Source of the DNA: Clostridia bacterium
GTDB lineage: Bacteria > Bacillota > Clostridia > Christensenellales > Borkfalkiaceae
Direction: 5' to 3'
DNA: 40,957 bases
Assembly (NCBI GenBank): GCA_017415505.1
Contig: JAFQGG010000048.1
Coordinates: forward strand, 1-40,957
The position numbers were made by a program, and so were the translations under genes. The first letter of the stretch is position 1; every line of letters begins with the position of its first letter. Positions 10,401 through 18,021 of this stretch are shown one piece after another. The notes beneath the pieces were generated by a model that was not told the DNA's origin, searched no databases, and worked only from the letters and a program-made list of their open reading frames with translations.

Positions 10401-11669
10401 TTCCAAGCGGCGGAATCGCTTACGACGGTGAATAAGCTCTCGCAAGTCAAGAATATCGGCGCGTACGCGTTCGCGAACACCGCGCTTACCTCCGTTCGTT
10501 TGACAAACGCGGAATCGGTGGGCGACCTCGCGTTTGCGGAAACGCAACTCAAATCGGTCAACTTCGGCGACAAGCTTACGGATATCGGCGAAAACCCGTT
10601 CGCGGGCACGCAAATCCCCCTCTTCGAATCGAAGAAGGACGTAGAGTTCAACGACGAAGTATATAAAGAAACGACTTACACCTACGACGTCAACGACTCG
10701 TTGAAGGTAATCGACGGCGCGCTGTACAAAAAGACGGCGAACGGGAACTTGGAGCTTATCACCTATCCTTTGGGCGATACGGCTACGCAATTCACCGTTG
10801 CCGACGGCACGGTTCGTATCGGCGCGTACGCGTTCTCGGGTAGCACGCTCGTGAAAGTAGAACTTCCCAAGTCGCTCCGTGCAATCGGGCACAAGGCGTT
10901 CTTCGGTTGTGAAAAGCTTAGCGTCGTCGTGTTCCATAGCATCGAAGCACCTTTGCTCGAAGAGGAATACGATACGAACTATCAACTTATCACGAACGTT
11001 CCGCATAAGAACACGGGCTATATCAACACCACCACGAACGAACCCATCGAGGGCTTGGATATCGTTCCCTACTACATTTGGGACGTCGCTTACAGCCTCG
11101 AAGCGTTCTTCTACGGCGCGAACTTCACGAACTATATCGGGCACTTCGATTCCTCGATCACGCTCGTTCGCCCGAAGAACGGTAAGCTGTACGATTCGTT
11201 CATTTACGATCAATACTTCCAAACGACCGTACTTGCAAAAGCGGAAGCGGAAGACGCTACGCTCGTGGCAATCGAAGCCATTTCCAAATTGCCTACGATC
11301 ATCACTCTTGAAGACGAAGCGTTGGTAAAAGCGGCGCGCAACGCGTTTAGCAAAGTCACCGACTACGACCAAATGCAAATCGTCCGCGAGAACAACCTCG
11401 AAAAACTTACCAACGCGGAAAAGGAAATCGAGTATCTCAAGAGCAAGCAAGAACAACCCGAAGAACCCCCGCAAGACGACAAAGACGAACCCGTAGTCAA
11501 CGAAAAGGATTACACGCTCGTCATCGTGCTTTGCAGTATCGGCGGTTCGCTCATTATTGCGGCGGGCGTCGTAGTAGGTTTCCTGCTTTTGAAAGGCAAC
11601 TTCTTCAAAAAGAAGACCGCGCCCGTTCAAGAAGAGGAAGCAACGGAAGAATTTGAAGATCAAGAATAA
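4437..11669 (+). CDS. Giant cell-surface S8 (subtilisin, lactocepin-like) protease with BspA leucine-rich repeats
   Basis: 2410 residues. Order: signal peptide (about 1-33); propeptide region (about 60-195); S8 catalytic domain with Asp223 (VLDTG), His313 (HGTHVAG), oxyanion Asn409 and Ser634 (LSGTSMAAP); a PA domain inserted before the serine (about 495-585), as in lactocepins and C5a peptidases; an Fn3-like region ending in VPYLSFYGDW (about 735-860), also typical of that group; two Ig-like Big_2 regions (about 1172-1250 and 1305-1378); a long run of BspA-type LRR_5 repeats (about 1440-2160, recurring IG..AF and VTLP phrases); a charged coiled stretch; one membrane helix (about 2359-2387); and an acidic tail. 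There is no LPXTG, so the helix is the likely anchor. The role is cutting extracellular proteins, with repeats for binding. It starts a co-directional run into the opp transporter. The catalytic set is intact. Confidence 0.92.
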   Translation: MRKKLYYQVLALSLAGFMASSIAATQFLSSADAKDLVSSSKKEESTINLKDLELDTRSITQGLLDDSVAYKLPDAVKDNDEISVIVKMETESLLDAYNDEGSNGTVAQFVGTRKAQSTVSTIAKRQESLLKQLKKAKIPYTLGRTYSVLFGGFEINVKAKDFQAVNEALGNSVTTIVGEVYEAAQATSSQQIVTNDVKVYDTGIFDSSDSKYDGSGTVVAVLDTGYDYTHTAYSAEAPYFTSENLAFDEDYVDDLIKNGRQVSVYGKTEHMPLSAAETTAGLTVADVYMNDKIPFAYDYADKDTDVYPIRSEHGTHVAGIIAGKDDTITGVAPNAQLALMKVFSDTKDGAKTSWLLDALEDCVVLGVDVINMSLGSSCGFSRDDDKTETAKLYDIIKEQGISLVVAASNDYNSTFGSTKNGNLGLTSNPDSATVGSPSTYDASLSVASIKGVYTPYLTYGDRIIYFNEATDGSGEQKKFVDELLPEGVNEKVYDYVTVPGIGLSADYGKLDVTGKIALIKRGTNTFEEKAQIAARKGAAGVIIYNNVSGDIGMTVGNVKAAVCSISQVDGEALAANPTGQIKLSREQLAGPFMSDFSSWGPTPNLGIKPEITAHGGDILSAVPGQKYDRLSGTSMAAPNQAGVTALVRQYVKETFPELSPVEVTARVNQLMMSTTDIAYNTNGLPFAVRKQGAGLANLTKTTSTTAYLTTFGKDGAVMDKTKLELGDDAEKAGVYTLTFAINNFGTTNLSFLADAIVMTEGVSEVKTHQGDTTVTEKGYTLDGASVSVVSVTGEGASNSGSTITVAAGKVATVTMRVTLSDEDKAYLDASFENGMYVEGFVTLKATNGGVDLNVPYLSFYGDWTQAPIFDLDYFETNKDELDDAIDPLDKTMADAYPTTPIGSLYDDYINYLGGFYFIQNPTTTQIHAQREHISLSNQTEAVNGIYGVYAGLLRGAKKVVTTITDEVTGEVIFEKINYDARKSHNGGGAIYPSAIDLDFHIADYNLKNNTRYTVKLQAYLDYGDGGLETNVRNVFEFPFVTDFQAPVLENCEFYTEYDKASNSNRLYAKLSVYDNHYAMALNTGNLYVDTVDGTPTLQFNSFSNYPTQVYSSFNSTTTVTVELTDHLDKCLSSFDHKEGNTGSSFVVFCYDYAMNQAMYEIEIPDDVRALYFKEESITISPNETYKLAPEVFPAGQWAETVVYSTTDTNGEVIRIVDGNVIGVAAGTATVTATSKAYPDAKATVEVTVLGPSDPGYRRYDKPVIVNSSFTVDSYTTLKAYYALSSQDRDIGEAGHTRQLSAAKTLSMFPSESVQLNYDYKPYFEDSVTVKFVSGNENIVKIDDNGIVTAVGEGVSSVSVQLLMDGKPTYFTQNITVSVKNPYDSRSGYLYSYKGNGGVVEIPEYLTVRHIMQYAFSNYEYVLKGPEDEISEEDPSKTKPMYIGDDTIEEVIIPEGVEDIGAYAFAGLTALKSVTLPSTLAKISEGAFEGCTSLETVNGLKYVQFVNQTAFKDCKLEEVEFDNMVAIGNYAFANNKLEEVELPTTAQSLGIGAFENNPRLKEVTINATEVKIGQGVFRNCSNLKAISINAAVIPNESFKGCSSLTTVTLGSSVSVIGTNAFAGTKVQKFSVKTGNKAFKAGDNQQYIYTKDGATLVLAAPVLPENITVTATKIGKNAFSGNATVKTVSMPNATLLEDYAFYQATKLQSVTASNLTKIGNSAFNGCTSLMTANVGTLTQVGNYAFANTYLNTLPAFDENLNAIGNYAFAGTKITGVTLPNNIYVGAGAFAECNNLSTVTIGENATIGDGAFQTSYDDKFNFQGQLASVTIGDGATIGNEAFANATKLQTVTLEGSATIGDRAFFNCSGLKNIDLSSVTEIGDEAFGGLVLYRSNGSGQIVELIYMSAAMTSVDLSSTTKLGAGAFAGAQNLETVTAIHEDLTEIPANAFITTALTSFDFSGITSIGDGAFANTKFTSVNLGKVTSIGDGAFQAAESLTTVNKLSQVKNIGAYAFANTALTSVRLTNAESVGDLAFAETQLKSVNFGDKLTDIGENPFAGTQIPLFESKKDVEFNDEVYKETTYTYDVNDSLKVIDGALYKKTANGNLELITYPLGDTATQFTVADGTVRIGAYAFSGSTLVKVELPKSLRAIGHKAFFGCEKLSVVVFHSIEAPLLEEEYDTNYQLITNVPHKNTGYINTTTNEPIEGLDIVPYYIWDVAYSLEAFFYGANFTNYIGHFDSSITLVRPKNGKLYDSFIYDQYFQTTVLAKAEAEDATLVAIEAISKLPTIITLEDEALVKAARNAFSKVTDYDQMQIVRENNLEKLTNAEKEIEYLKSKQEQPEEPPQDDKDEPVVNEKDYTLVIVLCSIGGSLIIAAGVVVGFLLLKGNFFKKKTAPVQEEEATEEFEDQE

Positions 11670-11677
11670 CCGAACCC

Positions 11678-11699
11678 CTCGGCGGGGCAACCCGCCGAG
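11678..11699 (+). promoter_or_regulatory. Intercistronic hairpin with GCAA tetraloop
   Basis: A 9-bp GC-rich stem (CTCGGCGGG/CCCGCCGAG) closed by a GNRA-type GCAA loop sits in the 53-base gap between the protease and the lipoprotein gene. No T-run follows. It is therefore more likely an mRNA-stabilising or processing hairpin than a terminator. The right arm can also pair with CTCGG just downstream. Confidence 0.55.
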
Positions 11700-11722
11700 A
11701 GCTCGGAACATCGGAGAATAAC

Positions 11723-13189
11723 ATGAAGATAAAACCTATTTTACTTTTATCCTTATCCGCGGCGATTTTCGCCTCGCTCGGCTTTGCGGCTTGCGGTACG
11801 ACGGAAGAAGAAATTATGAACCAAGAAAACGCGATTAGCGTGCGTTACGACTGTGGCGACGGCAACTTCGCCAACGCGAAAGACCTTACGCTTCACGACG
11901 TAATCCCCTTGGAAAAGGTAGCGGAAGAGGACGGCAAGAAAACCTTGAAATTGGTAGAACCGGGCGATCCCAAGCGCGGTGAAGGCGCGTCCGTATCCTT
12001 CCCCTCCTACACGGGCTACTTCCTTGCGGGTTGGTACAAAACGAAAACGCTCCGCGTGAACGAAAACGGCGAGCCGTTGGACGAATGCGGTGAACTCGTA
12101 AGCGTTTCGGGCAAAGCGCAAGGCTATTCCTATTCGGAAAAATGGGATTTCGACAACGACGTACTTACTTTGGACGCGAGTAAAGAATATAACGCTTCGG
12201 AAGCGGTGCTCACCCTCTACGCGGCGTGGGTTCCTCAATTCTCGTTCTCGTTCATGGTTCCCGAAACCTACGAAGCGGACGGCGTTACCGTCAAGACTTG
12301 GAAAGAAGCGAGCACGAAAACCTTCGACCCCACCGTACAGGAAGGCACGCTTACCCTCCCCGTGGACGATACGAAGACGGGCGGGTTAAAGCTCAACGAC
12401 ATTCCCGAACAACGCGGTAAGACTTTCGTCGGCGCGTACGCGGACGAGGCTTGCACGAACGAATGGACGGCGACGCGCGAGCACGCGGGCGACGTAGACG
12501 AAGCAACGGGCACGGCGATTGCGCCCGTACAAAAAATCTACACGACTTGGAAGAACGGCGAATGGTTCAAAATCACCACGGCTTCGCAGTTGCAAACGAG
12601 CGCGGCGGCAACGAGATACTTCGAGTTGCAAGCCGATATCGATTTCGAAGGTATCGCTTGGCCCGTAGCCTTCTCCTCCACCCGTTTCAACGGCGCGATT
12701 TACGGCAACGGACACAAGATTTCCAATATCACGGCAAAGCAAACGAATATTTCGGCGACCTTCTTCGGTTTGTTCGGTTCTCTCGGCGAGAAAGCGGTGC
12801 TCGACAGCGTAACCTTTGAAAACGCAACGCTCGATCTTGACACGGGCTCGCGCGTACCGCAATCGCGTTTCGGCTTACTTGCGGGCGACTTCTCGGCGAC
12901 CACCGTATTCAACGACGTAAGCGTTTCGGGCAAGGTAAAAATCAGCGACGAGATTTACGACAACAAGAAAGACGAGGTATCCTACGCGAACTATTCCTTG
13001 GGACTTTTGTTCGGGGAAACGGCGTACGATTCGGACGGCAATCCCGTAGCGCACGGCATTGACACGAGCGCAATCGCTTGCGAAGTATACGTAAAAACGC
13101 AAGACGCGGATAACACGAAAACGCCCGCGATCGAAGCGCACGTAGAAGACGGCATTATCTTGTTGGACAAGGTACAACAAACGGCTTGA
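11723..13189 (+). CDS. Surface lipoprotein with InlB-type repeat and GLUG-like region
   Basis: 488 residues. A lipoprotein signal ends at a lipobox (GFAAC) with Cys24 as the lipid site. The next part has a Listeria-Bacteroides (Flg_new/InlB B) type repeat: YTGYFLAGWY followed by LTLYAAW (about residues 94-172), and a second, weaker copy (KTFVGAY to IYTTW, about 235-275). After that comes a GLUG-associated pattern: FKITTASQLQ, ADIDFEGIAWP, FNGAIYGNGHKISNI and FGLFGSLG. These families are cell-surface and often adhesive. GGAGAATAAC precedes the ATG. It lies between the protease and oppA, so it is probably co-expressed and may help hold or present substrate; that is inference. Confidence 0.75.
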   Translation: MKIKPILLLSLSAAIFASLGFAACGTTEEEIMNQENAISVRYDCGDGNFANAKDLTLHDVIPLEKVAEEDGKKTLKLVEPGDPKRGEGASVSFPSYTGYFLAGWYKTKTLRVNENGEPLDECGELVSVSGKAQGYSYSEKWDFDNDVLTLDASKEYNASEAVLTLYAAWVPQFSFSFMVPETYEADGVTVKTWKEASTKTFDPTVQEGTLTLPVDDTKTGGLKLNDIPEQRGKTFVGAYADEACTNEWTATREHAGDVDEATGTAIAPVQKIYTTWKNGEWFKITTASQLQTSAAATRYFELQADIDFEGIAWPVAFSSTRFNGAIYGNGHKISNITAKQTNISATFFGLFGSLGEKAVLDSVTFENATLDLDTGSRVPQSRFGLLAGDFSATTVFNDVSVSGKVKISDEIYDNKKDEVSYANYSLGLLFGETAYDSDGNPVAHGIDTSAIACEVYVKTQDADNTKTPAIEAHVEDGIILLDKVQQTA

Positions 13190-13213
13190 TCAATAATTTT
13201 TCAAAACTATAAA
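13186..13213 (+). promoter_or_regulatory. Possible internal promoter before oppA
   Basis: TTGATC (13186-13191), 16-base spacer, TATAAA (13208-13213), in an AT-rich gap. It could give extra oppA transcription, as is common for binding proteins. Only moderate match. Confidence 0.35.
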
Positions 13214-13255
13214 AAATAAAATTTTTTACGATTACTTTCAGGAGGTAACGATCAG

Positions 13256-15892
13256 ATGAAAGCATCAAAACTTTTCACAACGGCACTCGGCTTGGTTATG
13301 GGCGCATCCATAATCCTGCCCACCATGGCGGCTTGTAAAGGCGACGAAGAAACGAATAAGCCCGACGCGCTCGTTTTAATGAGCGAAGCGGTAGACGGTT
13401 TGTTCAACCCCTTCTATTCCACGACCAGCGCGGACAACGAAATTATCGGTATGACGCAAATCGGTATGCTTAGCACCGATTACGAAGGCGAAGCGGGCAA
13501 AGAAGAAGCCGTCGTAGCTTACGGCGAAGACGAACCCGTCGTCGTACTCGACTACGATATTTCGTACGACGAGAACGAACAGGGCGACAACCAAAACAAG
13601 AAAGGCGTCACCACCTACCGTTTCGTCGTGAAGAACGGTATCAAATACTCGGACGGCAAGCCCTTGACCATGAACGACGTACTCTTTAATATGTACGTAT
13701 ATCTCGACCCCGTTTACACCGGTTCGTCCACCATGTACTCGACGGACATTATCGGTTTGCAAGCGTACCGTACGCAAACGAACACGGCGGGCGGTAGCGA
13801 AGACTCGGCAATTTCGGGCACGGCGACCAACAGAGCGAAGAACCGTATCAACGAGTTGAAGAACCTTTACTCGGGTTTGAAAACGATGCAAAAGGACACT
13901 TCTATCGCGGGTATGGAAGAAGCAATTTCCAATCACAGCGTTTCCCTTGGTTATAAGGAAGCGTTCGCACCTGCAAACGATAGCGAAGCTTTGAATAAAA
14001 TCACCAACGAAAACCTTCTTGCCGACTATAAGTTGACCCAAGAAACCTTCAAAAAGGAACTTGGCACGGACTACGAAGCGGCGAAAGACGCGTACACGGA
14101 AGAGCCTTACAAATCCCAAGGCTTTGACGAAATCACCTCCTTCATGTTCATGGAAGGCTACGTAAAAGTAGAATACGAAAAGAAATTGCTCTCCAACGGC
14201 AGAGAAACGGACGACAAGTCCAAAATCAAGAAGGTAGAACGCAACTACGACGTAGCGAATATTAAGACGAAAGAAGACGCGATCGATTACGTATTCAACG
14301 CGAAGATCGAAAGCGAACTCGACGCGATCCTCACCTATTGGGCAACGGCGAACACCCTTCGTACCGAATATATCGCAAAGGCGACGGAAGCCGTACTTCG
14401 CGAAGCGGTAACGGGCGACGAACTTACCTACGCAAACATTTCGGGGATTCAATCTCTCGGACACCTCAGCGACGCAAACAGACCCACGGAAATCACCTTG
14501 AAAAACGCGGACGCTAAGACCTATAAAGTTGCGCAAGACCACAACGACGACGGTACGGTAAAGGGCGAAGGCTACGACGTATTGCAAATCAAGATCAACG
14601 GCGTTGACCCCAAAGCAATTTGGAACTTCGGCTTCGGCGTTGCTCCTCAACACTACTATGCGGAAGGCAGAGAAGTAGATATTGCAAACAACGAATTCGG
14701 CGTAGAATGGGGTTCGTTCGACTTCATGAAGAACGAAATTCAATCGACGCGTAACGTAAAAGTGCCCGTAGGCGCAGGTCCTTACGTTGCAACGGACGCA
14801 AACAACAACGACAACCCCGACGGCAACGAATTCCACCGCAACAACGTTATCTACTTCAAGGCGAACAAGAACTTCATGCTCGGCGAACCGAAGATCAAGA
14901 AGCTCCGTTACCAAGTAGTAAGCGCGAACAACGCGCTCGGCGTACTCGAACAAGGTTCGGTACACTTCGTATCCCCTCAATACACGAAAGACAACGCAAA
15001 GAAGATCGACGAGCTTAAATCCAAGGGTATCGAAAGCAAGAACGCTTGGCAGCTCGGTTACGGTTATATCGGTATCAACGCGGGTAAAGTAACCGACATC
15101 AACCTTCGTAAGGCAATCATGTCGGCAATGGATACTTCCCGTGCGCTCTCCTATTACAGCACGCAAGACGTACAGGCAATCGCATGGCCTATGTCCACGG
15201 TAAGCTGGGCGTACCCGAAGAACCCCAACGGTACGAACGACGACAACAACCTGCACGACTACACGCGTTTTAGATCGGACGAAGAAGCAATCGCCAACAT
15301 TGAATATTACATGGGCTTGGCAGGCGTAAACGCAGGCGATTCCCGTCTTAAAATTCAATTCACGATCGCCGGTTCGAACCTTAGCGAACACCCCACCTAC
15401 TCCACCTTCAACCACGCAATGGAACTTTTGAACTCCTGCGGTTGGCAAATCGAAGTTATCCCCGACGTGAACGCACTCAACAAGCTTAGCACGGGCGCGC
15501 TCTCCGTTTGGGCGGCGGCTTGGGGCTCGACGATCGACCCGGATATGTACCAAGTTTACCACAAGGATTCCACGGCTACGAGCACCATCGCTTGGGGGTA
15601 TCGTGCAATCAAGGAAAACCAAGGTAGCTATCCTATCGAAACGAGTATCATTGAAACGCTTAGCGGCGTTATCGACGAAGCGCGTGAAACGGAAGACAGA
15701 GAAACGCGTAAATCGCTTTATAAAGAAGCTATGGGTTACGTGCTCGACCTTGCAATCGAAATGCCCGTATACCAAAGAAAGAACCTCTACGTTTACAACA
15801 CGAACGTAATCAAGGCTTCCTCTTTGCCCGAGGTTATCAACCCTTACTCCTCGCCCCTTGCGAAGATTTGGGAAGTAGAGCTTGTAGACTAA
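13256..15892 (+). CDS. oppA: Oligopeptide ABC transporter substrate-binding lipoprotein OppA (enlarged)
   Basis: 878 residues, against roughly 500-600 for the family. The signal peptide ends at lipobox TMAAC with Cys27. Family 5 extracellular solute-binding features are seen: GLFNPFYS near the start, TYRFVVKNGIKYSDGKPLTMNDVLFNM-type text (start shown in pieces: FVVKNGIKYSDGKPLT at about 123-138), VGAGPYVA, and the C-terminal WAAAWGSTIDPDMYQ region. An insertion of about 270 residues (about 178-445), rich in charge and likely helical, splits the first lobe. A very strong AGGAGG site sits just upstream. It binds peptides outside the membrane and hands them to OppBC. Its position after a protease supports peptide rather than nickel or dipeptide-only uptake. 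Confidence 0.88.
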   Translation: MKASKLFTTALGLVMGASIILPTMAACKGDEETNKPDALVLMSEAVDGLFNPFYSTTSADNEIIGMTQIGMLSTDYEGEAGKEEAVVAYGEDEPVVVLDYDISYDENEQGDNQNKKGVTTYRFVVKNGIKYSDGKPLTMNDVLFNMYVYLDPVYTGSSTMYSTDIIGLQAYRTQTNTAGGSEDSAISGTATNRAKNRINELKNLYSGLKTMQKDTSIAGMEEAISNHSVSLGYKEAFAPANDSEALNKITNENLLADYKLTQETFKKELGTDYEAAKDAYTEEPYKSQGFDEITSFMFMEGYVKVEYEKKLLSNGRETDDKSKIKKVERNYDVANIKTKEDAIDYVFNAKIESELDAILTYWATANTLRTEYIAKATEAVLREAVTGDELTYANISGIQSLGHLSDANRPTEITLKNADAKTYKVAQDHNDDGTVKGEGYDVLQIKINGVDPKAIWNFGFGVAPQHYYAEGREVDIANNEFGVEWGSFDFMKNEIQSTRNVKVPVGAGPYVATDANNNDNPDGNEFHRNNVIYFKANKNFMLGEPKIKKLRYQVVSANNALGVLEQGSVHFVSPQYTKDNAKKIDELKSKGIESKNAWQLGYGYIGINAGKVTDINLRKAIMSAMDTSRALSYYSTQDVQAIAWPMSTVSWAYPKNPNGTNDDNNLHDYTRFRSDEEAIANIEYYMGLAGVNAGDSRLKIQFTIAGSNLSEHPTYSTFNHAMELLNSCGWQIEVIPDVNALNKLSTGALSVWAAAWGSTIDPDMYQVYHKDSTATSTIAWGYRAIKENQGSYPIETSIIETLSGVIDEARETEDRETRKSLYKEAMGYVLDLAIEMPVYQRKNLYVYNTNVIKASSLPEVINPYSSPLAKIWEVELVD

Positions 15893-15923
15893 CTTTTTTC
15901 ACAAACAATAAGGATGATTTGAT

Positions 15924-16913
15924 ATGTTCAAATATATTTTGAAAAGATTGGGACTCGCCCTGATTATACTTCTGGGCGTTTCCCTGATCATCTACGTATT
16001 GACGCGTTGCATGCCCGTATCGTACGTAGAACAGAAAATTTCGCAAATGCAATCGGTTACGGTTGACGAAACGGCGATCAAGAAGATGTACGAAATGTAC
16101 GGGCTTGAAGACGACTCCTTCTGGGGTATCATTAAAGGGTATTTCAGCTGGCTTGGCGCGCTCTTCCGTTTCGACCTTGGTAGAAGCTTCGTGTACGGCG
16201 ACGACGTTATTAACGTAATCGCCGACCACATGGGCGTTTCCTTCGCCGTTTCCGCGATCGCAATCGTATTCCAATACCTCATTGCTATTCCCCTCGGCGT
16301 TACGGCGGCAACGCACCAATACTCCATTCGCGACTACGTAGTAACCGCGCTCGTTATGGTGGGTATTTCCTTGCCTTCCTTCTACTTCGGGCAAATGCTC
16401 AAAGACATTTTCGCAATGAAATTGGGTTGGTTCCCCACGGCAGGGCTCGTGGACGCGTCCGTCGATAAATCGGGCTTGGGCTTGTTGGGCGATTACCTTT
16501 CGCACCTCGCTTTGCCTTTGCTTACCTTGATCATTTTGGGTATCGGCGGTACGATGCGTTATACGAGAACGAATATGCTCGAAGTATTGAGCTCGGACTA
16601 CATAAGAACGGCGCGCGCGAAGGGCTTGCCCGAAAGCAAGGTGCTTTATAAGCACGCGTTCCGTAACACCATGATTCCCATCGTTACCATGATGGCGGGC
16701 GTTTTGCCCTCCCTCTTCTCCGGTTCTATGATCACCGAGCAGGTATTCGACCTACCCGGTATCGGTAATATTGCCTATAAGGCAATGATCAACGCGGATA
16801 TACCGTTTATCATGGGTTACAATATGTTCCTTGCGTTCCTTAGCGTTTTGGGTATATTGCTTTCCGACTTGATGTACGCGGTAGTAGACCCGCGCGTAAA
16901 ACTTACGTCTTAA
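15924..16913 (+). CDS. oppB: Oligopeptide ABC transporter permease OppB
   Basis: 329 residues, normal length. Six membrane segments: the first at residues 9-28 (LGLALIILLGVSLIIYVLT), then a long outer loop to about residue 95, then the BPD_transp_1 core. The ATPase-contacting EAA loop is visible as DYIRTARAKGLPESKVLYKHAFRN (quoted in part: TARAKGLPESKVLYKHA). The family ending DPRVKL is present. 31 bases follow oppA, with a modest AAGGATG ribosome site. It forms the channel together with OppC. Confidence 0.93.
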   Translation: MFKYILKRLGLALIILLGVSLIIYVLTRCMPVSYVEQKISQMQSVTVDETAIKKMYEMYGLEDDSFWGIIKGYFSWLGALFRFDLGRSFVYGDDVINVIADHMGVSFAVSAIAIVFQYLIAIPLGVTAATHQYSIRDYVVTALVMVGISLPSFYFGQMLKDIFAMKLGWFPTAGLVDASVDKSGLGLLGDYLSHLALPLLTLIILGIGGTMRYTRTNMLEVLSSDYIRTARAKGLPESKVLYKHAFRNTMIPIVTMMAGVLPSLFSGSMITEQVFDLPGIGNIAYKAMINADIPFIMGYNMFLAFLSVLGILLSDLMYAVVDPRVKLTS

Positions 16914-16926
16914 AGGAGGTACGGTT

Positions 16927-18012
16927 ATGGATATGGAAAATAATAACGGCGTAACTCCCGAAACGGAAGAAGAAACCGCAGTAGCGCAAGTAACGGAAGA
17001 AATTCTCGCGACGGAAGAACCGCTCGATAAAAACGTGCGGTTGCTTTCCCCCGCGCGTATGGTCCTTCGCCGTTTCTTCAAATCGAAGCTCAGTATTATC
17101 GGGCTCGTTATGATCGTAGGGTTGTTCCTCTTCTCTTGGCTCGGTCCCGTGGTATATCAAAAGTGGGGCGAAAAGGAAGAAGACGCTTCGGGGAAATCCT
17201 CGTACGAATACGTCGTCGTGGATATGGAACTCGAAGACGGTACGATCATTCAAACCTATCAAGTATTGGAGCGTTCGGAAAAGGTCAATGCGCTCGCGCC
17301 TATGTCCCCCGAACACTTGCTCGGCACGGATAAGCTCGGCATGGACGTGTTCGTACGTCTTATGTACGGGGGCAGAACCTCGCTTACCATAAGTTTAATC
17401 ACCGTATTCGCGATTATGATTATCGGCGTAGTATTCGGCGGTTTGGCGGGCTATTTCGGCGGTTGGGTCGACTCCCTAATCATGCGTATATGCGATATAC
17501 TCATGTGTTTGCCCACCTTCCCTATTCTATTGATTATGGGTTCGATGCTCGACGCGTACGACGTAGGTTCGGAATTTAGAATCTATTATTTGATGATGTT
17601 CCTAACGATATTCTCGTGGGGCGGTACGGCGCGACTCGTGCGCGGTCAAATCCTCTCCCTCCGCGAACAGGAATACATGACGGCGGCGGAAGCTATGGGC
17701 TTCTCGGCGGGAAGAAAGATTTTCAAACACTTGATCCCCAACGTAATGCCTCAGCTTATCGTTTCCATGACGCTCAGCCTCGGTTCGACGATCTTGTACG
17801 AAGCTTCGCTTTCCTACTTGAACATGGGTATCCGTGCGCCCGAAGCGGCGTGGGGTTCGATGATCAACATTATCAACGAAGACCAAAACATTCTCAAAAA
17901 CTATTTCAACGTATGGGGTCCTCCGGGAATCTGTATCATTATCGCCGTACTCGGTTTCAACTTTATCGGTGACGGTTTGCGCGACGCGCTCGATCCCAAA
18001 ATGAAGAGGTGA
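16927..18012 (+). CDS. oppC: Oligopeptide ABC transporter permease OppC
   Basis: 361 residues, longer than the usual ~300. An acidic, Glu/Thr-rich cytoplasmic leader (about 1-37) precedes OppC_N (RRFFKSKLSIIGLVMIVGLF, about 42-61). An extra segment of about 40 residues (about 76-115, many acidic and Tyr residues) sits in the first outer loop before the family motif HLLGTDKLGMDVFVRLMYG (LGTDKLGMDVF). The EAA loop reads YMTAAEAMGFSAGRKIFKH, and the end is ALDPKMKR. AAAGGAGGT precedes the ATG, 13 bases after oppB. It pairs with OppB in the membrane. Confidence 0.93.
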   Translation: MDMENNNGVTPETEEETAVAQVTEEILATEEPLDKNVRLLSPARMVLRRFFKSKLSIIGLVMIVGLFLFSWLGPVVYQKWGEKEEDASGKSSYEYVVVDMELEDGTIIQTYQVLERSEKVNALAPMSPEHLLGTDKLGMDVFVRLMYGGRTSLTISLITVFAIMIIGVVFGGLAGYFGGWVDSLIMRICDILMCLPTFPILLIMGSMLDAYDVGSEFRIYYLMMFLTIFSWGGTARLVRGQILSLREQEYMTAAEAMGFSAGRKIFKHLIPNVMPQLIVSMTLSLGSTILYEASLSYLNMGIRAPEAAWGSMINIINEDQNILKNYFNVWGPPGICIIIAVLGFNFIGDGLRDALDPKMKR

Positions 18013-18021
18013 TAAAGGCTT

